Notes under the pieces: model-generated
Told to the model about the DNA's origin: nothing
The model's input: only the letters and a program-made list of their open reading frames with translations
The model's database searches: none
Made by a program: the position numbers and the translations under genes
Shown: positions 13,228 to 24,314 of the stretch, in pieces
Layout of the letters: the number at the start of each line of letters is the position of its first letter
Numbering within the stretch: position 1 is the stretch's first letter
Assembly: GCA_008973525.1 (NCBI GenBank)
Contig: WACJ01000226.1
Location: 248,001-312,000, forward strand
Length of the DNA stretch: 64,000 nucleotides
Reading direction: 5' to 3'
DNA from: Stenopsyche tienmushanensis
Lineage: Eukaryota; Arthropoda; Insecta; Trichoptera; Stenopsychidae

Positions 13228-13345
13228 CCACTTACATCGTACGCATTTATACCTAAAAAAAAAATGTCGCAGAAGGCCCTAAAAGAGGATGGAGTGGCCA
13301 TAAGGTCAGTGTGTTCAACTGGTCCGCTTTTCGGACTGCTAATAA
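13228..13345 (-). repeat. Palindrome-cored repeat fragment
   Basis: Contains a slightly decayed core TGGTCCGCTTTTCGGACTG (13320-13338), preceded by AAAATGTCGCAGAAGGCCCT and GAGGATGGAGTGGCC. These are the usual neighbours of the core, in reverse orientation relative to the copies at 37818 and 55706. It directly follows the mariner remnant of 12480-13075. Confidence 0.65.
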
Positions 13346-13399
13346 TTACACGTTGCACAACAGAGGATGCCTCCTTTCTTCAGTGACGCGACACACAAT

Positions 13400-14236
13400 T
13401 TTATTATTATATTTCGTCAATCAATAATATTTTAGATTAATTTTGCAAAAAATAAAGTTTCATTGCGGATCAGTGCCTTAAAAGAAATGGTGACAGGTGT
13501 CAGAATGACAGCCATGGAAAAAATCAGGCTAATTGTTTGTATATACACCGAGTGCGTAACTGTTAAACCATTACCGCTCATTCTGACGCATTTAACACCT
13601 CCGAAGCCGGAAGCAAATCAACACATTAAATTTTAATTACATTCCTATTGATTTAACGAAAATAATTCAAAGTAACGTGGCTTTCATATTTGTTTTCGGC
13701 GCATAAATTCCTCATCAATGTCCCTCGAATTCAATCGCCAAACTGCTGCGACGTCGGAAGGCAAACACATATATCCAAAATCCGAAACATAATGGATACG
13801 TGAAATTTAAGAGTAATTAGTCAGTCGACAAGTTTTGAATTCGTGATGCCCAGCTGTTATGAAGGTGGGTTGAGTGATAGTTGCAAATAGCAAGCAAAAT
13901 TAATATGCGCCACGATCCGTTAAGCCAATTAGTGAGGTTGCATGCAGACTCGATTCTTTGGCACCATTGTATGAACTGTTAAACCGAGCACGATCCAGTA
14001 TAAACACCACATTACAATGAATCGCAATCAGAAGTTTGAATGATGATGAATGCTCTACATTTTCAATAACGTCATTTAATAACAAGGGTTTCGAACTTCG
14101 CTGTTTTCATTTCGGATGTCTTGTTTTCGTCGGTTCGGTTACGATTTTCATTAGGGAAAAAGCTCCAAGTATTTTAAATGTTGTCGAGCTAAGCAAATAT
14201 TGTCGAATTAACTCTCTTTAGTTATCGACTATAAAG
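13400..14236. other. Intergenic, nothing recognised
   Basis: Two ORFs of 61 codons on opposite strands (13900-14221) overlap and are not convincing. No repeat partner was seen. Confidence 0.5.
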
Positions 14237-14339
14237 TAACACATCACTCAATAAGTTCGTAGGATTTTTTTGATTTGCGATTTGCGAATGAAGAAAATTC
14301 CAAATTAAAAAATATAAGAACTTATTGAGTGATGTGTTA
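14237..14339. mobile_element. Tiny TIR element (103 bp), mariner-type ends
   Basis: A perfect inverted repeat of 20 nt, ACACATCACTCAATAAGTTC, separated by about 59 nt and flanked by TA on both sides. The ends have the form seen in mariner terminal repeats (CACTCAATAAGTTC). It has no coding capacity. It sits only 70 bp from the mariner remnant at 14409 but is a complete two-ended unit itself. Confidence 0.75.
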
Positions 14340-14408
14340 TATCGGCATGATAACGGTTTTACCAGTTATCGATTGAGTTCCAGTTCGAAACCCTGATTTA
14401 ATATCTCT

Positions 14409-14738
14409 TCAAATCTCATTCATTAAGTCTAAATAATAGATTGTCCGTTTGGAAATGTCGTTTTTTAAATGAAAGAGTGAAACTCTAACAAAATAATAAT
14501 TAATTAATTGCATCAATAGAATGCATTTTTCATCAGTAGATACAACTTTTTCCCATATATATATTATTACTTTTAATTCCGGAAGATTAAAATTCAACAA
14601 GTCTCTCTTTATATTTATGATTTTTTTTCGCGATATATAAAGTTGCATCGATCTAAATAAATGATAGTCGGAAAGAGGAAGTTCGGGAGAATAAGCTGGA
14701 TGCTGAATTGTTTGCCAATAAAGTTCCTTTAACCTGTT
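14409..14738 (-). mobile_element. mariner remnant, C-terminal catalytic part
   Basis: The minus-strand reading is LKELYWQTIQHPAYSPELPL then SDYHLFRSMQLYISRKKIIN, followed by WEKVVSTDEK. This is the mariner pattern around the third catalytic Asp (HPxYSPDLAPSDYHLF); the Asp itself is kept in SDYH. The C-terminal segment is shortened. Sequence 5' of it (higher coordinates) is cut at 14732, where a TTAA-bounded piggyBac-like MITE begins, suggesting interruption by that insertion. Confidence 0.75.
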
Positions 14739-14992
14739 CACCCCTTAAGTGGATATGACGTATATATCCGTCAAGACCAAAGTCCTTGCAAAGTGGGTAT
14801 GACGGATATGTCCGATTGCAGTGTTGTATGCTTTAGATGTAAGAATGATTCATCTCGGAAACTGACTTGTTCGAACTTGATGATATACTATTTTCGTATA
14901 CTAGATATGACGTACGTATCTGCTAGCGGTGAAAAGATCGTGTCACTACGGATGACACTTTTAACAGTGATACGTAACGTTGAAGGGGTTAA
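14729..14992. mobile_element. piggyBac-like MITE (TTAA-bounded)
   Basis: Begins TTAACCTGTTCACCCCTTAAG and ends GTTGAAGGGGTTAA, so TTAA borders both sides, as in piggyBac insertions. Internal palindromic motifs GACGTATATATCCGTC and GACGGATATGTCCG lie near the left end. A related right end (complement) occurs at 500-620 with TTAACCCCTTAAGTGGATAT. It has no transposase. Confidence 0.6.
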
Positions 14993-15027
14993 GCGGGGAA
15001 GCTCCTATTCAATAACACAACATACAG

Positions 15028-15719
15028 TGGGCGCGCACATTATCGCTAGGACGTATATATACGTCCCACCCACTCAGCGTGAGTTCATATTTTTTTTTAA
15101 CGATGCTTATAATTTATAAAAAAATCAATGAAACATATTTTATTTATTTAGATACATAAACATATAAAAATGTTAACAAACACAAAACAATAAACGCATA
15201 TATAAAATATATCCATACATAAATTCAAAACTCAACTTCAGTTTGTTGATTATTTCCCTTTTTTGTAATAAACTCGACATTTCCTAGCGTTAGTTCCCTT
15301 TCATTTTTTCTTTGAAAATGCCTTTTAAACTAAGCGTGGGGGTTAAGGTGTGATGCTGTTTTTTGATGGCATAGGTTGGCTTATTACTATGCTGTCTGAG
15401 CTGAGCATCAATGCGTCTTTTTTGTCGTTGCATTTTAAAACTATACGTTTGCGTTTGAATCTTAACTTATGCCACTCGTCACCGTTTACTAAGTACACGT
15501 CCACTCCAACACAATAACGATGTGCAACCAATTTGCTATCTATCTTAAATTCATCTAAAAACATGCATCGACAACTCATACATTCGTTAAACAAAACGAA
15601 AAAGTCCCGCCTGCTTTAGGACTCAACATGTTTTTCGAGGGCGTATATATACGTCCTAACCGATTTCGATGCAGTTTACGTTGGACGTATATATACGTCC
15701 CGCCCACTCAACAGGTTAA
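15028..15719 (-). mobile_element. piggyBac-like remnant with repeated 18-bp palindromes
   Basis: The perfect palindrome GGACGTATATATACGTCC lies at 15049-15066 and 15683-15700, with a one-base variant at 15639-15656. The right border is AACAGGTTAA. The minus strand has an 83-codon ORF (15343-15594) that I do not recognise. Downstream of it, near 15250-15300, is a short reading GTNARKCRVYYKKGK, like the Cys/Lys-rich tail of piggyBac transposases. The assignment is tentative and the left border is unclear. Confidence 0.45.
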
Positions 15720-16930
15720 TCATGACACGCGCGCACCGCCTTGATCTCATCAGTAGTCTCGTGTGGTATACACACCCCCTGTTTTATGATGTTTCCGGAA
15801 GAATCGCCTGTTAATTCTCGTATAGTCTATATCGGATTTGATTCCATTTCAGCACGCACTATTTTGAAACGCAGATTGAAAAATATACAATACTTGTTGT
15901 CAAAAGGTTGGCTGAGACAAATCTGATGGTCAAAAAGCGAGTATGAAAAAAACGACATTTTTGACTGAACAATCTAATATAAAAAGGCAAAAATCATAGG
16001 ATGAATAATGGACATAGAAATGAAATTACAGCTGCAATTTTTATGCTCAACTTTTGATATTAAATCTCCCTTTGCTTCCAATAATTCGATTCAGTCTCAC
16101 TTAGCAAAGATTTAATCGAATCCGTGGTTACTTGGCTTGAAATACTGGCTCACTCGTCCGTTTCTTTTTTTTAGTGCTTTCGTCGAAGTTATTACATGCT
16201 TTCAATATTTTTTACTCAAATCCAATTTTTCTGCACTGTCATAAATTATTTTCTAAAACGTTTAGCTATGCATGCTGCTCCTTTGTTTCATAGATGAAAA
16301 TCAAATTAGTAACTCCCAGACACCGACAAGCACTCACAAACATGCTTCAGCATGTTTTTCCAGCATCGATTTTTCTCGTTTAAATTTATCTCATTTTCGC
16401 CACAGTATTTAAAAAATATTGAAATTAATTTCATCGGCAAATAATACGTCTTTTCAATTTTACAAATACATTTTTTGTAATTTTGAGACCTTCCAATTTC
16501 TCTCAACTGCGATCAATTTTTTCCTGGAAATTCTGCAGTGCCTTCCTAATGACTCTTCTGACTTTTTCTGAATTTACAACTATTCCTGTTACCAAGTACA
16601 AATTTGTAGCAATATTTGGTGCACTTATTCTAGGATTCCTCTCAAAATATTACACGAAATGGCGTATTTTTTAAACGCATAAATTTGATAATTTCGCATT
16701 TATCGCCAAAATTAACACAACACTTGTGCTTTTGCATGATGTCATCTAATGGTCCATCTTTCGCACTGCCGAAGATTAATTCAGATATCTGTTCATGTTG
16801 TTCAATATAATTATTAGTGCTCGTTTAAATCTATTGTGCTCAGTCATTGCAAAAATCGACTAACATAATCGAAGAAGCGGTCATTGGATGATTATAAATA
16901 TAAAGAAATATTTTTTTTTGGCTAGCAATT
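15720..16930. other. Intergenic, nothing recognised
   Basis: A+T-rich; ORFs up to 66 codons only. A small hairpin ACATGCTTCAGCATGT lies near 16342. Confidence 0.5.
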
Positions 16931-17660
16931 GGGGCGCAAAACGCAGAATACCGACCAGGTCGAGAGTTGCACATGATTTTTATTTTACTCAGTCATTCTA
17001 ATTTACATGCATCAACACTTATTGACCTTTTTATAATATACACTGTCTGTTATGTTCAGGTATGGCATCCGATCGCGAGCCGCTCATTCTGCGGTCCGAA
17101 AAGCGGACCGATTGAGCATACGAACCTTTTAGGGCGTTTTGCGACATTTTCGTTGATAAATACGTACCCCATATGATCTGTACGATCTCCCAGAGTTCCT
17201 CCACAGGCTAATTTACACAGGTGGCTTATGCCAAATGAAATCATGAGCGAGACTAGATTTCGCCCTACCCATAAAACTTACAGACTATTCGAAATTGTTA
17301 AATTCGGGTTTTACATCTTGCTTTGCACTTTTGTTGAGTAGGCTGGCATTATCAAATTTGGCATGTCCAAATTTTCAGTCAATATGTGATGTACAGCACT
17401 TTTTTTAATGCATTCTATAGCTGGCGCACTTTTGATCGAAGATCATCCAGTATTCCAGTTTTTCCAGGATTTACATTCAGGCTGCTCTAAATATTTAAAT
17501 TAATTGAATACGATTGCACAAAAATAGATTAAATCTAATTTTTCTTGGATCGCGAGCTGCTCATTCGTCATATCAGCGGTCCGAAAAACGGACCGTTTGA
17601 GCGTTCAAATCTTATAACCACTCTCCATACTTTTTTATGGCTTTTTGCGGCATTTTCTTT
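16931..17660 (-). repeat. Palindrome-cored repeat, second arm of the inverted duplication
   Basis: Cores at 17092-17110 and 17577-17595, with a minus-strand mariner fragment between them (around 17360-17460, reading toward HHILTENLDM). It is nearly the reverse complement of 10551-11224, without the AT microsatellite. The left edge GGGGCGCAAAACGCAGAATA matches the inner right end of the hAT-like MITEs. The two arms are separated by about 5.7 kb. Confidence 0.7.
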
Positions 17661-19159
17661 GATCTGTACGACCGCGGAAGTGACATTTTCTATTAAAGTA
17701 TTTTTTTTACAACAGTAGCCGCCATTTATACGTTAGATCGGATATTATTTTAAAACGTGCATTATAATGCACCCTGTACTATAAAAATAATGCTTAAAAA
17801 TCAAATAAAAGCTTCCCTGCACAGCATTGAGCTCTTAATCTTTGGATCTGTTTTGAACTTGAAAATCGATTCAATTAGAAGTCTTTGTATGATTCAATTA
17901 TAAGTTTATTGTAATTTTATCCGAATTATACTTTTTTCCTAAAAGGGCGTTAATCTCCTCATGCACTGAAGCAAAATTTTAATATAAAATATTAATATGG
18001 CTAGATATTTACTCGTTTACTTTTAAGTTAGATAAACTCCGCTTGGGATCTTACATTGTGAAGAATATCCTCTTTCAATGAATTTCTTCGAAGTTGGCCA
18101 CCATAATGCAAAAGCTCCATCTTATCTACAACGATGCATTATAATATTTTAATACACTCCAAAGGCTCAGCTGCATTTTCATTCACATATCTACAAAGAG
18201 ACGACATCATATTACACACCAGCGTTGGCCGGTCGAATACAATTATAAATTGGCCTCTGAATTCCATCATTTATATTCCATTGACGGTGGTTCCGTTAAT
18301 CACAGTCTCTTCGTACTCAAATAACATTTCTCATAATGACGACCCATTGTTTGAGGAGCGCTGGGCTTACTATTTAATCAGTATGAATGCACGTCAACAA
18401 CGTCATGGATCACGTCCTTCCACATCTGATAACCTGGATATTATCTCGGACTATGTTTATCCTGGAGTGGACACATGTTTGATTATGCAAATTCTCAATG
18501 TCTGCATATCACAGCCTAATGAGTTTGATCGATGAAAGATCAAAAATTGATGAAGAAAATGTGTTTGTTTGGCAAAATTAGGTTTTATTAGGACAAATAA
18601 TATTTTAAGCCTATGAGCCTTCTGGTTTCATTTATACGTATAGGACAATTTTTAATATTGAAAATGCAACTATCATATTAAAACAATCCCATAGGGATTA
18701 TTTTCCCAATATTGCAATCTCGCTAATGGCATCATAGCATTAACCGCAATAACTGCAGTATTACAAAATGTAAAATCTAATGCATGAAATCACATTATAG
18801 TTTGTCATTTAAGTGATTGGAAATACGTTTTCAATTTAAAAATGTTTTTCATTTTGGTTTTCATTGCGGATTCATTTTTGAATTGTGAAAATGTCTAAAA
18901 TTTAAGAGTTATTGTATAGGCAACAAATAAATGATATAAGACTAAAAGCTGGAATTTGACATTTGACACTTTGACGTCTGGCAATTATTTTTCAGTTCGT
19001 TTTGAAGCTCTGCTATTTACCCTAAATCAAACCTCTTTCTGTGCAACTTTTTTTGTGCGATTTCAAAGTTATGTAGGTTTTTTTATTAAATTGGGCACGA
19101 ACTTTTTCTATGTATCCCTTTATTGTTGCTACCAGATTTATGTCAACATTTATTTTTTG
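17661..19159. other. Intergenic, one unassigned 133-codon ORF
   Basis: The ORF at 18134-18535 (starting MHYNILIHSKGSAAFSF) is the longest here. It has no recognised domain and no clear splice sites. It may be an unrecognised transposon fragment or chance. The 17690-17760 stretch is shared with 37930-37980 and belongs to the tail of the palindrome-cored family. Confidence 0.4.
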
Positions 19160-20479
19160 GATGAAATTGGAATTGGATGAAACATCAAAGAAAGTGCTGT
19201 CCAAGGGTTTAAATTTTGCCATTGCTCCCAGTCGTATCCAAAGAAATAATCTGCAAAGTTGAAGCGGTATTATTTCGAAACCTCGTGGGAAAAAGCGGAA
19301 GAAATCCGCCAAGATATAGCCAAAGTTCTTCAAAACCACCGATACCCAATTTAACTAATAAGGAAAGGATGTATCTTAACAATTTGAGAAATAACGATGG
19401 CATAGTCATAATACCAGCAGACAAAGGCAATGCAACCGTTGTAATGAATGCTGATGATTACAACATGAAGATAAAATAACTCTTAAAAGACCCCGCTTAC
19501 AAGAAGACGACGAGAGATCCGAAGTGTATTTTGATACAAAGACTAAGAAAATAATCGATAATTCCAACCTCGGCGAGGAAACCAAACAAACAATATCACC
19601 AAGGATTCGATCGTCGAAAGCTCCCAAATTCTTCGGCTTACCAAAGATACGCAAATCAGGCGTGCCATTAAGACCCATCGTCAGCGCCAAAAGTTCCCCC
19701 ATACAAGGTTTTGCTAAATATTTAGCCAGATACTATTATCCAATTGTGGAAAGCGCCATGTCGTATATTAAAAACTCTCAAGAATCTCTGAAAATAATAC
19801 AATCGCTGAAATACGACGAGGATGACATCCTGGTCAGCTTTGATGAGACTCCACTGTTCATCAATATTCCTATAAAGGAAACCTTGAAGCACATTGAAGA
19901 GAGATACAAGGTCCCCGAACATATTTTGAACCTAACTGAGCACTGTCTCACATCAACTTACTTTCTGTATGACGGAGCTTTCTATAAACAGACCGGTGGT
20001 GTACCAATGGGGTCTCTTCTATCTCCGGCTATTGCTAACATATTGATGACTGGATTTGAGGAAAAGCTCTAGAAGAAGACCTCCTAAAATCAAAAATGTG
20101 ACTGAGATATGTGGATGACACTCTCGTCATTTGGCCACACGGACAGGCTGAGCTTCTTAAATTCCTCACTTTTCTCAACTTCAGAAATAAGAACATACAA
20201 TTTAAAATGGAAATAGAAGAAAACAACAAAATCCCATTTCTGGATACATGTGTTATAAAAAATCCTGACGGATCTTTCGGTCACACAGTCTTCAGAAAAA
20301 GCACACATACCAACAGATATCTTCATGCCACTTCTCACCACCATCCTGGACAGATCAACTCTGTCATGAAAGCACTCATAGATAAAGCGTTCAGATTGAT
20401 AGACAGCAGCTACGTGGAAGAAGAAATAAAAGAAATAAGCCAAGCTCTTGCAAAAAATGGATATTTTTTCAACATATAA
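19160..20479 (+). pseudogene. Penelope-like element reverse transcriptase, degenerate and 3' truncated
   Basis: Reads DETSKKVLSKGLNFAIAPSR near 19176, then IVIIPADKGNATVVMNADDY, GLPKIRKSGVPLRPIVS, the polymerase motif A FDETPLF (Asp kept), motif B GGVPMGSLLSPAIANIL, motif C RYVDDTLVIW (both Asp kept), KIPFLDTCV and FRKSTHTNRYLHATSHHHPG. These are hallmarks of Penelope-like retroelements. Breaks: a frameshift near 19235, a stop and shift near 19479, a shift near 20065, and a TGA just before LRYVDD (probably from TGG). The C-terminal GIY-YIG endonuclease expected after NGYFFN is absent, so the copy is both mutated and truncated. No long terminal repeats were seen. Confidence 0.9.
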
Positions 20480-21470
20480 AAGACCGATTGATTATTTTTT
20501 TTCAACAAATTTTGTGAGCTTAGAAGTATTATCCCTTAATGAAAGATCCTAGTTTTTTAAAACTATAAATCAAGAATATGTTGTATAGTTTAGAGCGATT
20601 TTATTCAATTTGATGAAAATTTCCTGATATAATAAATAGCACGATCGAACAAATATGTTCATGAATAAAAATGACAGGCAGTTTATTTATAAATTTACTG
20701 GTATACATATTGATCCGATATAATCAATGTATTCTAAGAAAATATCTCTTTGAATTCGAATTTTCAAAGATGGATTCTCGCGTGGGACTTATTTCAGATG
20801 CAAAATATTTGTTTAAAATGATCCCTTGGGAATGGAAACAAATAAAATGGATCTCTACTGATATTGTTTGTAGAATTGAAAATGAACGAAAAAATTGTTT
20901 TTCTTCTCGCGAATATAGCGCATTCGATATTGCGGGGAATATTTTTATAATCGCTTGTGTATAATTTTTATGATAACTTGTGAGCTAAGTAATAATATTC
21001 CGATCGATTGTCTGAACTCTGGTTAGTAACAGAGTACTATTGCATGGCAGAAGTGAAACTTCTTGGCTCTAGAAAAGTTAATCTTATGCATTGATTTTCT
21101 TTAATTTGTTAACGATTTTAATTATGTTTTTACCCTTTGCCTGGTCTGATATTCCCTATTAATTTCCAAGGTAATCGTTGGCACTTTTCTTGACGTTTTT
21201 TTTTCGTTTTCTTTGGTTCTCTAAAGGCTCACACTCTGTTCTTGTATTTTTCTACATTTCACATATCACACAATTAGATAAAAAAATAAGTTGTGTTTGT
21301 GTAATATATAATAAAGTCCTATTGTTCGCTTTATGCTACGTATAGGCATACGCATAGCACGTCTATGTGCATGTATGTGCAACGGATAGAATAAAAAGGA
21401 TTTCACTTTTTGTCTCGTTCAGTACCAAGATCTTCCATCTGAAATTCCTATTGAAAGCAAATCCTAATTA
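20480..21470. other. Intergenic downstream of the Penelope-like remnant
   Basis: A+T-rich. An ORF at 20671-20964 (97 codons) has no recognised domain. No GIY-YIG endonuclease motif was found, so the retroelement does not continue here. Confidence 0.45.
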
Positions 21471-22980
21471 CAGGGGCGCAAAACGCATAATGCCAACCCT
21501 ATCGAGAGTTGCACATGGTTTTTATTTTACTTGACCATTCTACTTTACATGAACTAACGCTGATTGACCTGTCCTTTTTTATAACATACGCTAAGTTGTC
21601 TGATCCCTCTTTTCTTCGTTATCGCCTAAACATTGGGCCGACCCATCCGGCAATAAAATATTTTCGACTATGGTAAAATTTAAACAACCCACGCCCAATC
21701 AGTCTTCTTCGACAGCTTCGTTTTGTAAAGAGAGTTCGTAATCGTTCTGTAGAGATGTTCGGGCACAATGTTCGATCGTAAAACGCTCATTCATCATGTT
21801 AGCGGTCCGAAAAACGGACCAGTTGGACACGCAGATCATTCCGTCCTCTTTTAGGGCTTTTTGCGGCATTTTCGTAGATAAATGCGTATCTGTACGATCA
21901 TGAAAGCCCTGTCAAAAGCTAATTTACATAAATGGTTTTATAAATTAGGATACGGAGCAGGAGCATGGGCGGACAACAGGCTTGGACACCGTGGACGTGA
22001 TAAGACGGCAGTATAACGGCAGCCATTACTAAGAATCACTTGAGCGTACAGAACAACTGCTACAAACAGCCTCCCTGTCCTCGCAGGGATCATGCCACTA
22101 CAGACCTAAAAGTGCAAATAAAGGCAATGAGGCACCTTAAAAAAGCATGTAGAATAATTAAAGCTGGTAACTCCACTCTATCAGCTGAGGAAGCGGATGG
22201 AATTCTTACGGATCCTATTACCACCAAAAGGTGGGCTAAAAACGCGGCAATTGCCGATTGGAAACACAGTTGATCCGAGTCGCCTCATGGTGGCTACATG
22301 CGGAATTTCTTTGACTGTCTCATCTCACCTCAAGCTAAAATGGATTGGCCCCAATCACTAGACTTCCCAGTTCCTGACGGGACACAGCCGTTTTGCGGCA
22401 TACCTGGCAAGAATAAAAATAAAAGATAGTTCGGATTGTGTGTGCGGGGATCCTTTCATGGACGCGGATCACGCTCTGTGGGCGTGTTTTGGCATGTCAG
22501 CCGAGAGAGAGGCTCTCCTGTATCAGAGGTCCTTTTTCTGGACCACTTGGCCACAGGGACTTGGTGGCCAGTCCCGGTGCCTTTTCGGCGTTCAATGCCT
22601 TTTGCCATAATTTCGGAGCCAAATGCGCCTTGGATGGATACTATTTTTATATTTCATTTATATTTTTTTTTTATATTTGTCCTCTACGCACTACGAGTTG
22701 ACCATATACTTGTATTAACCTAGGTGTGAATAAAATATTTTTTTAAAAAAAGTACTACGTTTATTTTATAGTGAGCAAATGCGGCACCCGTCTTGCACAC
22801 AGCTTTCTCATATCCAAATTTTCAGTCAATATGCGATGTAGAGCGCTCTTTAAAAAGACTCCCATGCCTAGTAGCTTACGCATTTAATATTTAATATATT
22901 GAATTTATAACAGTGTTATTTCACTTTTTAAAAAATTGAATTTTTGAGGGGGAGGGGCTTAAGTTAGATATTTGCCACAT
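21471..22980. mobile_element. Palindrome-cored hAT-related repeat, longest copy
   Basis: Starts CAGGGGCGCAAAACGC and ends near GAGGGGGAGGGGCTTAAGTTAGATATTTGCCAC. These correspond to the inner right and inner left ends of the MITEs at 25650 and 48178, reversed. It carries the core palindrome at 21803-21821, a diverged second core near 22528-22545, and on the minus strand near 22785-22850 a mariner fragment reading ALHRILTENLDMRKLCAR. The ORFs at 22040-22273 and 22436-22723 are of unknown meaning. The extreme TIRs are missing. Confidence 0.6.
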
Positions 22981-24049
22981 ATTAATACAAATTGCTTTGC
23001 CTTTACCACTATTTTTACGCTAGAAGTTATAGATTGTAAAATCGTAACTGTTGAACGATACAGTCAAACATGTTTATTACAACCGTTAAGGAGTCCACAA
23101 TCGCAAAGAATTTTCTGCATAATATATCAGCACGCATCGCCAGTCTTACATCAATCTGGTGTCCACCGCCATGCAACTTCATGCATCGCACCGTGTGACT
23201 TTCCAACTGCGAAAATAGCATATGGGAAACGCCAAATGAAATTAAGTAGTCTTGGGTGTAACAATCGCTTTGATCCGCTATGGACGCCCTTCAATGATTA
23301 AAAAAGGTCCCCAACCGGATCTCTGGCAGGGTATTTCACAAAAGTCGGTGTTCTACTTTGGGATTTTTCGACCAGTCCGTTTGGTGGCCCGTTTTAAGGT
23401 GCTTAGCAATATCAGCAGTTCCATCTTAGGTCAACGACGTCACTCGGTGGGCATATGGGAGAACCTTATTTGGCAATCGGGTCGTTGGACTTTCCATTTA
23501 AGAGGCATATGTCATTATTATTCATGCTAGCACATTTGTGATAATGCCATTGCGGGATGCAGCCTTCCACATATTAAGCAGAAAAAACGCGATGAATCAG
23601 AGCTACGCAGAAATAGTTAGGTGGAATGAATAAAAATATCCTGGACGGTTGCTTGAACCCGCACTTTAATCGGCTCGATTCTCAGACACAAGGGTTATCT
23701 CGGATGAAAATCATCGCATTGATAATAGTAGGCTGTATAACGGTTCGGATGGATCGATTAAACATGCACGTGGGAAATAATACATTTATGGAAAACTGTT
23801 AATTTAAAACGGAGTGTAGGTGAATGTGCATTCATTCCATGGGAATATTACCATGGAAATATTTATTCTGTTGCGTATGCCAACATCAGATTCCTGGATG
23901 TTTGCATTCAGCTTTGCTTCATTTGACTACCGAAATGTGTACGCATATTAGGGAAACAACTGCGAAGTTTGTTGCAATGTGCAATCAATCAAACGTGTCT
24001 ACTGTAAATTGATGGATAGCAAAATTTCGCGATTGCAAACCTAGAAAAT
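22981..24049. other. Intergenic, unassigned ORFs
   Basis: ORFs at 22972-23301, 23252-23530 and 23824-24012 overlap or are short and carry no recognised motif. The sequence is less A+T-rich than its neighbours around 23150-23500, which may mark an unrecognised old element. Confidence 0.4.
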
Positions 24050-24300
24050 CCATAGTTGTTGATGAAAAACACTACTCGCTACCGCAGATGATTCAAAATA
24101 ACCGGCGAATCACTCAAAGGCGTATCGCAAATCATATTGAAATATTCAGGGAACGTGACAGCTTCGAAATTGAATAATTGGACCAATTCCATACCCTCTT
24201 TATTTCTCCGATCTAACACCTTGCGATTTATATATTTTTTCTTCTGTTCAAAAGAAACCTCATGGGTAATTATTTACACTTCGGACCATAAGGTGCATTT
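24050..24300 (+). mobile_element. mariner/Tc1-like remnant interrupted by a Tigger element
   Basis: Reads MIQNNRRITQRRIANHIEI (second helix-turn-helix) around 24090. It then passes almost directly to the third-Asp region, SIPYSLYFSDLTPCDLYIFS near 24187-24245 in a shifted frame. The catalytic middle is missing. The right side stops at the TA that borders the Tigger element at 24315, so it may be older than that insertion. Confidence 0.6.
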
Positions 24301-24314
24301 TCAAAAAATAAATA

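Noticed and set aside
18134..18535. 133-codon ORF
   Set aside because: No domain, no codon or splice signal, no repeat partner. Kept only as unassigned.
20671..20964. Reading WEWKQIKWIS considered as a calpain N-terminal exon (family motif WKRP)
   Set aside because: Neither the motif nor the splice phase fits. The needed phase-0 donor is absent.
22040..22273. 77-codon ORF (MSVQNNCYKQPPCPRRDH...) considered as a LINE or gene fragment
   Set aside because: No family recognised. It lies within the long palindrome-cored copy and is described there only.
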